Source: Xanthobacteraceae bacterium
Lineage (GTDB): Bacteria > Pseudomonadota > Alphaproteobacteria > Rhizobiales > Xanthobacteraceae
Length of the DNA stretch: 64,000 nucleotides
Direction: 5' to 3'
NCBI GenBank assembly: GCA_019746355.1
Contig: JAIESC010000123.1
Span: 1 to 64,000 of the forward strand
The position numbers were made by a program, and so were the translations under genes. Of this stretch, positions 25,746 through 33,247 are shown one piece after another; positions within the stretch are counted from its first letter, which is position 1; the number at the start of each line of letters is the position of its first letter. Below the pieces are notes generated by a model that did not search any database, had not been told where the DNA came from, and saw only the letters and a program-made list of their open reading frames with translations.

Positions 25746-27683
25746 ATGCGACCTGTGCGGCTCGATCAACTGCTGGCGGGAACGGCGCTTGCCACGGCTC
25801 TGGCGCTGACGGTTACCTCCACGGCGTCCGCCCAATCGGCCCGCGCGATCTCGAACGCGGTGCCGATGCCGCAGAGCGCCGACCTGCCGCCGCCGTCGCT
25901 CAAGGACATCACGCCGGACAAGCCCGCGGTGGTGAGAACCGCCAACACCGCCGAGGTCACCAGCTCGGTTTCCGGCGCGGCCGCCGCCAAGACCACCGCG
26001 GCCGATGCCGCGATCGCCGACAAGCTTCGCGAGATGATGGCGTCCGGCAAGTTCGACCGCATCCTCGGCAGCAAGAAGGAGCGCGCACCGGTCGAGGCGT
26101 TCTATTCGGGCCGCGAGTTCGCGCCGCTGTGGGTCGGCGACGGCGCGATGAGCGCGCGCGCCAAGGTCGCCGCGCAGTACCTCTCCGGCGTCGACGCCGA
26201 CGGTCTCGACCCTGCCGACTATCCGCTACCGCAGATCAAGGCGGGGGCGGATGCCGAGGCGCTGGCCGAGGCCGAGGTCAAGTTCACCGATGCGGTGCTG
26301 ACCTTCGTTCGCCACGCCCAGTCCGGCCGCGTGCACTACAGCCGCGTCCACACCGACATCCAGTACGACCTCACCAAAACCGACCCGGCCGAGGTGCTGG
26401 CGAAGCTCGCGAGCGCCTCCGACGTCGGCGCGGCGCTCGACGGCTACAACCCGCAACAGCCGCAATACAAGGCGTTGAAGGCCAAGCTTGCCGAGGTGCG
26501 CCGCGGCAACGACGTCGAGAAGAAGGTGATCCCTTCTGGTCCGGTGCTGAAGTACAGCAAGGACAAGAAGGGCAAGGAAGAGATCATGTCGGACGAGCGC
26601 GTGCCCGCGTTGCGCGCGCGCTTCGGCATGAAATCGCCCGAGGGCAACACCAACTACGACCGCGAGCTGTCGAACACGATCGCCAAGTTCCAGAAGGAGC
26701 ACGGCCTGCAGCCGAGCGGCCAGCTCACGCAGGCGACGCTCGACGTCATCAACGGGCCCAAGCGCGACAAGACGGCCGACGTCATCATCGTCAACATGGA
26801 GCGTTGGCGCTGGGTGCCGCGCGACCTCGGCAAGACCCATGTGGTCGCCAACATCCCGGACTACTCGCTGCGCGTGATCCGCGACGGCCAGTTGGTCTGG
26901 AAGACCCGCATCGTGGTTGGCAAGCCGAACCTGGTGACGCCGCTGATCAGCGCCGAGATGAAGTTCATCACGGTCAACCCTACCTGGAACGTGCCGCCCT
27001 CGATCATCCAGAACGAGTACCTGCCGGCGCTGCAGCAGGACCCGATGGCGATGGAGCGCATCGGCCTCAAGGTCGAGCAGGCGGCCGACGGCACGGTTCG
27101 CATCTATCAGCCGCCGGGCGACCGCAACGCGCTCGGCCGCATCCGCTTCAACTTCCCGAACAAGTTCCTGGTGTACCAGCACGACACCCCGGACAAGCAC
27201 CTGTTCGCGCACGAACGGCGCGCCTACAGCCACGGCTGCATGCGCGTTCAGGACCCGCTGAAGTACGGCGAGGTGCTGCTGTCGCTGGCGCTGCCGAACG
27301 AGAAGTACACGGCGGACCGGCTGCAGAAGATGTACGGCGGCTCGGAGATCAACATCAACTTCCCGAACGTGATCCCGGTGCATATCACCTACCAGTCGGC
27401 GTTCGTGGACGACGATGGCAAGCTGCAGATCCGCGACGACATCTACGGCCGCGACCGGCGGATGCTCGAAATCCTGAAGGGTTCCGAGCGCAAGGTCGCC
27501 GACACCGCGGTGGCCCATCCGAAGACCGCGTCGAATGCGCCGGTGCGGGTGGCACCGGGCACGTTCGGCGGCGGCGGTGGCGGAGGCTTCTTCGGCGGCG
27601 GTGGCAGCTTCTTCGATCAACTGTTCGGCGCGACGCCGCCACGGCGTGTCAGCAACAACAACGACCGGCGCACACAGCGCTGA
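25746..27683 (+). CDS. L,D-transpeptidase, LdtD/YcbB type with scaffold and peptidoglycan-binding domains
   Basis: This ~645-aa exported protein has a signal peptide (about 1-31, ending TASAQS). An N-terminal scaffold-like region follows (EFAPLWV, VDADGLDPADYP), then a peptidoglycan-binding-like segment (NTIAKFQKEHGLQPSGQLTQAT). The YkuD catalytic domain has YSHGCMRVQDP with catalytic Cys498. It cross-links peptidoglycan peptides by 3-3 bonds in the periplasm. The ATG at 25746 starts the signal peptide; the frame opens upstream without similarity. The C-terminal tail is low-complexity: a glycine/phenylalanine-rich GGGG run, then NNNDRRTQR. A hairpin terminator follows. Confidence 0.9.
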   Translation: MRPVRLDQLLAGTALATALALTVTSTASAQSARAISNAVPMPQSADLPPPSLKDITPDKPAVVRTANTAEVTSSVSGAAAAKTTAADAAIADKLREMMASGKFDRILGSKKERAPVEAFYSGREFAPLWVGDGAMSARAKVAAQYLSGVDADGLDPADYPLPQIKAGADAEALAEAEVKFTDAVLTFVRHAQSGRVHYSRVHTDIQYDLTKTDPAEVLAKLASASDVGAALDGYNPQQPQYKALKAKLAEVRRGNDVEKKVIPSGPVLKYSKDKKGKEEIMSDERVPALRARFGMKSPEGNTNYDRELSNTIAKFQKEHGLQPSGQLTQATLDVINGPKRDKTADVIIVNMERWRWVPRDLGKTHVVANIPDYSLRVIRDGQLVWKTRIVVGKPNLVTPLISAEMKFITVNPTWNVPPSIIQNEYLPALQQDPMAMERIGLKVEQAADGTVRIYQPPGDRNALGRIRFNFPNKFLVYQHDTPDKHLFAHERRAYSHGCMRVQDPLKYGEVLLSLALPNEKYTADRLQKMYGGSEININFPNVIPVHITYQSAFVDDDGKLQIRDDIYGRDRRMLEILKGSERKVADTAVAHPKTASNAPVRVAPGTFGGGGGGGFFGGGGSFFDQLFGATPPRRVSNNNDRRTQR

Positions 27684-27707
27684 GCGAAGCCAGATCGATT
27701 TGATCCG

Positions 27708-27745
27708 AATCGGCCGCAGCCCACGCTGCGGCCGATTTGCTTTTG
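27708..27745 (+). terminator. Rho-independent terminator of the L,D-transpeptidase gene
   Basis: A perfect 13-bp stem AATCGGCCGCAGC/GCTGCGGCCGATT (27708-27720, 27725-27737) with a 4-nt loop is followed by TGCTTTTGG. Confidence 0.75.
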
Positions 27746-27777
27746 GTCAGCAGTGACGCCGCCCGTGTTGCAAGCGG

Positions 27778-27847
27778 GTAGCCCGGATGAGCGAAGCGAA
27801 ATCCGGGAGGGTTCGTCCCGCATTCCGCTTCGCTCCATGCGGGCTAC
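27778..27847. repeat. REP-like imperfect palindrome
   Basis: GTAGCCCGGATGAGCGAAGCG at the left is matched by CGCTTCGCTCCATGCGGGCTAC at the right, giving a ~70-nt hairpin with a few mismatches. Similar GTAGCCCG...AGCGAAGCG elements are a familiar dispersed intergenic repeat in Bradyrhizobium relatives. Confidence 0.7.
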
Positions 27848-27849
27848 GG

Positions 27850-28400
27850 CGGCCTCGCATGAAGTCCAGATTTACGTTGTCAAACAGCCCGGCAGGCAAG
27901 CGTCGGTGTTCCGGGAAATCATCGGCACCCGGCCGCCGTTCGTCTTGTCCGCCTCGAAAGCAATCGAGGAGGGTGAAGCGCCACAAAGCGCTGGTGCGGA
28001 AACCGCCGCACCCGGTGGCCACCTTGCGGTCAGGCCAGTCCCTTCTGCGGAAGGGACTGCCGGCCCTTGACGCGGGCCGGCGCGCCTTGCGGCGCTTCAC
28101 CACGGCGTTTTCGTGAGGCCTCGCCCCACACACCTCAGGCCGTGCTTCCCTGACGGGTTACTGGCGCTTTCACCCGGCAGTCCAGCAGAGCTCCCTGCGC
28201 GCGAGTCGTAGTGCCCGCGAGACGGGGTCCCGAGGCGCCCCGAGAGTCCGGTTGGATCGGCCGGACGCGCAGGCGCCGCTCCCGCTTCTGCCAATGGCTC
28301 CCACCGGTTGGGCCCCTCAGACAAGCAGGATAACAGAACAAATACAGAACAACGGGACGGAGTCAACCCATCGTCACGTCGCGATCAAAGCACGCCGGTC
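27850..28400 (-). other. Gene-poor structured stretch, candidate structured RNA or dispersed element
   Basis: No convincing protein is encoded here. The short frames on both strands overlap one another, lack ribosome-binding sites and resemble widely mis-annotated small ORFs of Bradyrhizobium relatives. The DNA holds strong consecutive hairpins: CAGTCCCTTC/GAAGGGACTG (28036-28045, 28050-28059) and GCCGGCCC/GGGCCGGC (28059-28066, 28074-28081). Several further GC-rich inverted repeats lie around 28081-28130. It may be a conserved RNA or a non-autonomous repeat; neither can be proved here. Confidence 0.4.
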
Positions 28401-28418
28401 ATCCCAATCGCAGCCGGT

Positions 28419-29402
28419 CTAAGGCACCAGTACAGCCGCGCCATTGAGGCGCCCGGCACGCAGATCGTCGAGCGCAGCATTCGCGCTTTCGAGCGGATAG
28501 ATCGTGACGTCGGTGACAGGCTTCGCGTCCGCGACAACGCGAAAGAAATCCGCTCCGTCCTGCCGCGTGAGATTGGCGACGGACATCACCTGCCGCTCTT
28601 CCCAGAGCAGCCGGTAGGGAAAGGCCGGAATGTCGCTCATGTGGATGCCGGCGCAGACCACGCGCCCGCCCTTGCGGACGGCCTTGAGCGCTGCCGGCAC
28701 GAGCGCGCCGACCGGCGCGAAGATGATCGCGGCATCGAGCGGCTCCGGCGGCGCCTGATCGGAGCCGCCGGCCCATATCGCGCCGAGCCTTTGCGCGAAG
28801 GCCATGCCGCTCGCGTCGCCCGGCCGCACGAAAGCGAACACGCAGCGGCCCTGCCAGCGCGCCACCTGGGCGATGATGTGCGCCGCAGCACCGAACCCGT
28901 AGAGACCGAGGTTTGCCCCCTCGCCGGCCATCACCAGTGAACGCCAGCCGATCAGGCCGGCGCACAGGAGCGGCGCAAGCGCCACGTCATTGCCCTCCTC
29001 GCCGAGCGGAAAGATGTAGCGCGCGTCGGCGATGGCCTGCGTGGCGTAGCCGCCGTCGCGGGTGTAGCCGGTGAAGCGCGGCCGGTCGCAGAGGTTTTCC
29101 CGCCCGCTCAGGCAATAGGGACAGGTGCCGTCGGTCGCGCCGAGCCAGGGCACGCCGACGCGTTCGCCGACCCGTAAGCCCGCGACGCCCGAGCCCAGCG
29201 CATCAATGCGGCCGACGATCTCGTGCCCGGGAACGAGCGGCAGCTTCGGGTCCGGCAGTTCGCCATCGACCACATGCAGATCGGTGCGGCAGACGCCGCA
29301 GGCCGACACGGCAAGCCGCACCTCGCCCGGCCCCGGCGCGCGGTCCGGCCACTCCTGCATCTGCAGGCGCTCGCCCGGACGCTCCAGCACCATCGCGCGC
29401 AT
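28419..29402 (-). CDS. Zinc-dependent alcohol dehydrogenase (AdhA-like MDR)
   Basis: This 327-aa medium-chain dehydrogenase has catalytic zinc ligand regions CGVCRTDLH (35-43) and GHE (59-61), and a Rossmann segment LYGFGAAAHIIAQ. The structural zinc lobe reads TDGTCPYCLSGRENLC: three of the four expected cysteines (94, 97, 105) are present but the first position is Asp91. Family members oxidise primary alcohols or reduce aldehydes with NAD(P). It is divergent from the HpxZ/AtzH-like gene with a 100-nt gap. The start could also be the internal ATG three codons later. Confidence 0.87.
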   Translation of the reverse strand: MRAMVLERPGERLQMQEWPDRAPGPGEVRLAVSACGVCRTDLHVVDGELPDPKLPLVPGHEIVGRIDALGSGVAGLRVGERVGVPWLGATDGTCPYCLSGRENLCDRPRFTGYTRDGGYATQAIADARYIFPLGEEGNDVALAPLLCAGLIGWRSLVMAGEGANLGLYGFGAAAHIIAQVARWQGRCVFAFVRPGDASGMAFAQRLGAIWAGGSDQAPPEPLDAAIIFAPVGALVPAALKAVRKGGRVVCAGIHMSDIPAFPYRLLWEERQVMSVANLTRQDGADFFRVVADAKPVTDVTIYPLESANAALDDLRAGRLNGAAVLVP

Positions 29403-29502
29403 GACTGTTCGCCCCTTGATCGCGGCGGCAACATGATAGCATTGCCGCGACGGCCGGGCTGATCCCGGTCAAGGCAACAACCGAAAGCACAGGGAACAGG
29501 CA

Positions 29503-29904
29503 ATGGAGATCGATCTGCCGGAGGTCGTGGCCGAAGTCACCGCCGCCTTCAACCGCTACGAAAAGGCGCTGGTGACCAACGACGTCGCGGTGCTGGACGA
29601 CACCTTCCGCGTCGATCCGCGCACCATCCGCTACGGCACGCAGGAAATCCTCTACGGCTTCGACGAGATCGCCGCGTTCCGCGCCGCGCGCGCGCCGACA
29701 GGCCTGATGCGCAGCACCTCGAAGACCGTCATCACCACCTACGGCCGCGACTTCGCCGTGGCCTCGACGCTGTTTCACCGCGAGACCATGCCGGGCAAGG
29801 TCGGGCGACAGATGCAGACCTGGGTGCGTTTTCCTGACGGCTGGCACGTCGTTGCGGCCCACGTGAGCGTCATCGACGAGAAGGATGTGTGGAAGAAGAG
29901 TTAG
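29503..29904 (+). CDS. DUF3225 (HpxZ/AtzH-like) protein
   Basis: The 133-aa NTF2-like protein shows the HpxZ/AtzH pattern: VTAAFNRYEKALVTNDV, FRVDPRTIRYGTQEILYGFDEI, TSKTVITTYGRDFAV and GRQMQTWVRFPDGWHVVAAHVS. HpxZ belongs to the oxalurate branch of purine degradation, and AtzH hydrolyses 1,3-dicarboxyurea in cyanuric acid breakdown. Here no amidase or transamidase partner is adjacent; it lies alone between an alcohol dehydrogenase and the exonuclease-CBS-DUF294 gene. It might act with the ureide module 8 kb away, but that link is only a family-level inference. Confidence 0.83.
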   Translation: MEIDLPEVVAEVTAAFNRYEKALVTNDVAVLDDTFRVDPRTIRYGTQEILYGFDEIAAFRAARAPTGLMRSTSKTVITTYGRDFAVASTLFHRETMPGKVGRQMQTWVRFPDGWHVVAAHVSVIDEKDVWKKS

Positions 29905-29910
29905 TGCCAA

Positions 29911-32031
29911 TCAGTCCCGAAACAGCAGATCACGTGTCATCTCGTCGAGATTCTCGACAGCGTGCAGCGCGAATGTCAGCCGCTCGCGGTGGCGGCGCGA
30001 CAGCCGCCGCACCGCCACGACGTTGGACGGCGGCACGCCCTGCTCGACATCGGCGACCTGCTGCGCCGCAATCAGGTCGAGGAACGTGTCCTGCGCTTCC
30101 AGGAGCCCGTCGATATCCTCGCCGCCGATCCCGAGCATCTTGACGCCTTCGAGCCGCGCCGGCGTCGCGCGCTCAACCACGTGATGGCAGATCGCCAGCG
30201 CCCGCGCGGCGCTGACGATGCCGAACAGCCCGGACTTCTTGAGATCGATGCGGCCCTGCTCGGTGCGAAAGCGCCGGAACAGCGTGAAGCCGGGCGCGAC
30301 CGGTCCGGCGGCGTCGACCAGAAGCTTGGCGAACGCCGCCTGGCCCCTGGCGGCGTCGAAGGCGTCGCGCCAGATCGTATCGATGAGCGCGGTGTCGCCG
30401 TGGACACCGAGCATATCGAAGAAGATGTCCACCGCGAGAAGGTCGTCCGGGTGCGAACGGCCGATCCAGTGCGCAATCCGGCCCTGCCATGTCGCGACCG
30501 AGCCGCGCCATTGCGGGTTCTTCGCCATCACGCCGCCCTTGCAATAGGGCACGCCGGCCTCGTCCAGGATATCGGCGGCATGCGTGCCGAGCTGCGCGAA
30601 CCAGCGGTCCTGCGGACCGTCTGGCGCGCCTTCGGCGAACACCAGGGCGTTGTCCTGGTCCATCGCGAGCAGGCTCTCGCCGCGGCCGGCGGAGCCCAGC
30701 ACCGCGAACGCATAGGCGCAGGGCGGCCCGCCTTCGCCCGCCTCGCGCATCCGCCGCTCGGCCAGCACCGCGGCACGCGCGCTCAGCGCACAGAGCCTGC
30801 GCGAAACGATCGCCGCGACCTGGCGCCCGGAGACGCCGTCGGCAAGCAGCGCCGCGACGGTGCGCGGCAACTGCGACCAGGCGCGGGCGAGGCCGGCCAC
30901 GTTGTTGGCTGCCTGGATCTCGTCGCCGAGCGCGACCGCGCCCTCGGCGCGCAGCCGCAGCATGTCGCGGGCCGACACCGCGCCGATCACGTAGCCCGCC
31001 GTATCGGTGACGCCGAGGTGACGCAGGCCGTGCCGGTTCATCCGCGCCACGCCGAGATAGCAGAACGAATCCGCGGCCACCGTGACCAGCGGACGGCTGG
31101 CGATGTCGCTCGCGCGTTTATCGAGCGCAGCAGCGCCGGCACCGGCGAGCGCACGCAGCACGTCGCGCTCGGTGACGATGCCGGTTTCATCGGCCCGCAC
31201 CGGCCGCCCGCTGCCGTCGGGATGCACGAACAGCGACGATACGCGCTCATCCATCATGCGTTGCAGCACGCCGGCCAACGGCGCGTCCGGCGGCGTGAAA
31301 CGGGCCGGCGCGCTCATCACGTCGGCGATCCGGTGGCGGTAGGGATAGCTGTCGATGCGCGGCACGGGCGCAGCCCGGCCGTCCGGCGGCACCGGCTCGG
31401 CCCAGCCGGCGCGATGCTGGGTTTCGAGCGTGGCGCTTCTGCCGCGGCAGGCGCGCTGCGCCTCGGCCAGCGTGCGGATGCCGGCGTCGCGCAGCTTCGG
31501 GATGAGCGCCAGAAAAATCCGCGCGGTGGTCTCGGCGTCACCCACGGCGGAATGGCGCTGCGCCATCGGCACGCCGAGCCAGGCCGACAGGCCCTCCAGC
31601 GAATAGCCGGCGAGGCCCGGCGCGGCGACTTCGGCGAGGAGCCGTGTGTCGAGCGTCGGCGGCGGCTGCCATGCCACGTTGGCGCGGGCAAACTCGCGCT
31701 TGAGCACGGCGAGGTCAAAGCCCAGCGAATGGCCGATCAGCACCGGCGCGGCGAGCGCCGCGGCGACGTTAGATGCAACGGCATGAAATCGCGGTGCGCC
31801 TGCAACTGCAGCATCGTCAATGCCATGAACCGCGATGGCAGCTTTGGGGACGGGCTCGCCCGGATTGATCAGGTTGCGAAACAACGGCGGCGGATCGAGC
31901 CGACCGCCGGCAATCCGCACCGCGGCGATCTCGACGATCCAGGCCTTGGCGGCATCGAGCCCGGTGGTTTCGGTGTCGACGACGATCGCATCGAGAGCGG
32001 CTAACGCCGTGGCATTGCCGATGCCTGCCAT
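29911..32031 (-). CDS. Fusion of DEDDh exonuclease, CBS pair and DUF294 nucleotidyltransferase-like domains
   Basis: This 706-aa protein has three parts. Residues 1-200 are a DnaQ-like exonuclease (DTETTG at 19-24, IGHSLGFD, HSAVGDAETTA). About 235-370 hold two CBS repeats (SSLFVHPDG, GIVTERDVLRAL, LGVTDTAGYVIGAVSARDML). About 400-706 hold a DUF294 nucleotidyltransferase with GSAGRGESLLAMDQDNAL plus its C-terminal helical domain. DUF294-CBS proteins commonly accompany acetate/VC_2705-type symporters and are thought to regulate them. The symporter genes begin 0.9 kb away in the opposite direction. The exonuclease and DUF294 parts are often separate neighbouring genes. Confidence 0.87.
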   Translation of the reverse strand: MAGIGNATALAALDAIVVDTETTGLDAAKAWIVEIAAVRIAGGRLDPPPLFRNLINPGEPVPKAAIAVHGIDDAAVAGAPRFHAVASNVAAALAAPVLIGHSLGFDLAVLKREFARANVAWQPPPTLDTRLLAEVAAPGLAGYSLEGLSAWLGVPMAQRHSAVGDAETTARIFLALIPKLRDAGIRTLAEAQRACRGRSATLETQHRAGWAEPVPPDGRAAPVPRIDSYPYRHRIADVMSAPARFTPPDAPLAGVLQRMMDERVSSLFVHPDGSGRPVRADETGIVTERDVLRALAGAGAAALDKRASDIASRPLVTVAADSFCYLGVARMNRHGLRHLGVTDTAGYVIGAVSARDMLRLRAEGAVALGDEIQAANNVAGLARAWSQLPRTVAALLADGVSGRQVAAIVSRRLCALSARAAVLAERRMREAGEGGPPCAYAFAVLGSAGRGESLLAMDQDNALVFAEGAPDGPQDRWFAQLGTHAADILDEAGVPYCKGGVMAKNPQWRGSVATWQGRIAHWIGRSHPDDLLAVDIFFDMLGVHGDTALIDTIWRDAFDAARGQAAFAKLLVDAAGPVAPGFTLFRRFRTEQGRIDLKKSGLFGIVSAARALAICHHVVERATPARLEGVKMLGIGGEDIDGLLEAQDTFLDLIAAQQVADVEQGVPPSNVVAVRRLSRRHRERLTFALHAVENLDEMTRDLLFRD

Positions 32032-32068
32032 CGAGTTCGCTCCGTCGCGCGGCCGGCGGGCTCGCGCG

Positions 32069-32692
32069 TTATGTCGACCGGCCGCTCAGCATCGCCGCAA
32101 GCGCCGGCACATCGGCACGCTTTTCCAGGTCGGCGTAAATATTGATCGTCGTCACACGCAGATAGTTGCCGATCGTCGGAAACTCGGCGGTGCGCAGCTT
32201 CTCGTGGATTGGCATCAGATCGAAATATTTCTCGACATACGGCTCGGGAATATCCTTCGCCCGCTTGGGTGCGTGCATGTTGATCCGCTGCAGGTCGGCT
32301 TCGAGCTCGAGCCGCAGTGCGCGCCAGGCTTCGGCGCCGAGCGCCGCCGGCACGGGATAGCGGTCGAACACCGACAGCGCGAGCGCGCGGAGTGCTTCGA
32401 ACTGCGTCTGGCGGTCGCCAGCCGCGGGCCGCAGCAGACCCTCGGCCAGCTCCGTCACCATGGCGAGCCCGAGCGGATAGGCGCGCCAGCGTGACACCTC
32501 GACCGCGTCCTTGAAGCCCTGCTCGGCAAACAGCACCTTGGCGTAGTGGCCGGCGCGGGCGCGCGAATACTCGTAGAGGCCCTTCTGCACAAGGAACGCG
32601 GCGTTGCCGTCGATGAATTCGGCCAGCGTCTCGGGCGTGTCGACCGGCGGGGGACGGCGCAGGAAATCCCGCAGAAAACCCAGAAGATTCAT
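32069..32692 (-). CDS. Conserved hypothetical protein, 207 aa
   Basis: I do not recognise a family. The protein is soluble-looking and helix-rich, without signal peptide or transmembrane segment, starting MNLLGFLRDFLRRPPP. It lies 37 nt upstream of the exonuclease-CBS-DUF294 gene on the same strand and is divergent from the DUF4212-symporter pair. It therefore probably belongs to the same regulatory unit. Codon use matches its neighbours and the frame is intact over its full length, so it is a real gene; function is unknown. Confidence 0.7.
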   Translation of the reverse strand: MNLLGFLRDFLRRPPPVDTPETLAEFIDGNAAFLVQKGLYEYSRARAGHYAKVLFAEQGFKDAVEVSRWRAYPLGLAMVTELAEGLLRPAAGDRQTQFEALRALALSVFDRYPVPAALGAEAWRALRLELEADLQRINMHAPKRAKDIPEPYVEKYFDLMPIHEKLRTAEFPTIGNYLRVTTINIYADLEKRADVPALAAMLSGRST

Positions 32693-32801
32693 AGCGATGC
32701 TGCACCCGCTGCGACGGACTGGCGCGGACCCTGATCAGAGAACGCCAGAGTTTTCCGTATCTTAGCCCAAAGCTATCAGACAAAAGTCGTATAGGGCCCG
32801 C

Positions 32802-32821
32802 CGGTTAGCCAATGTTAACCG
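32802..32821. promoter_or_regulatory. Inverted repeat in the divergent symporter promoter region
   Basis: CGGTTA-N8-TAACCG is a perfect 6-bp inverted repeat in the 265-nt divergent gap before the DUF4212-symporter operon. It is a candidate operator; no regulator gene is adjacent. Confidence 0.3.
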
Positions 32822-32957
32822 TTAGGCTGCGGCTCCGCATAGGCAACGCGGACCGCGGCAGACGGGGGGCCGCTGCATTTTCTGGCTTGCCGGCCCCAAA
32901 CGCATAACAGGCCCGGGCTCGCGCGCGCCCGCGCCACCGCAGGGAGGGCGAGCACCG

Positions 32958-33233
32958 ATGGCTCAACCAGACAGTAAGGCCAATGACGAGGCTCATTGGG
33001 CAGCGACGACACGGCTGATGTGGATACACATCGGGCTCTGGGTTTTCTTCGGCTACGTCATCCACATGTTCGTGGTGCCGTTGAACAAGATCACCATTCC
33101 GATCCTGAACTTCCCGCTCGGCTTCTACATGGCCGCGCAGGGCTCGCTGATCGCGTTCGTGGTCATGCTGTTCGTGTTCGCGAAGCAGCAGGACAAGATC
33201 GACCGCGACCACGGCGTCGCTGAAGACGACTGA
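32958..33233 (+). CDS. DUF4212 small subunit of sodium:solute symporter
   Basis: The 91-aa protein has two hydrophobic helices (about 22-42 and 56-78) flanked by charged ends. It carries the DUF4212 feel HWAATTRLMWIHIGLWVFFGY and FPLGFYMAAQGSLIAFVVMLFVF. This family is encoded immediately before VC_2705-type sodium:solute symporters, as here (14-nt gap with GGAGGATC). It is presumed to be an accessory membrane subunit. Confidence 0.9.
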   Translation: MAQPDSKANDEAHWAATTRLMWIHIGLWVFFGYVIHMFVVPLNKITIPILNFPLGFYMAAQGSLIAFVVMLFVFAKQQDKIDRDHGVAEDD

Positions 33234-33247
33234 CGGAGGATCAGACC

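Noticed and set aside
26226..27620. 464-aa antisense frame over the L,D-transpeptidase
   Set aside because: No recognisable domains, and the sense frame has a signal peptide and the SHGC motif.
27747..28366. Several 70-130-aa frames on both strands of the 27.7-28.4 kb gap
   Set aside because: Overlapping frames on both strands without ribosome-binding sites; more likely a repeat or RNA than proteins.
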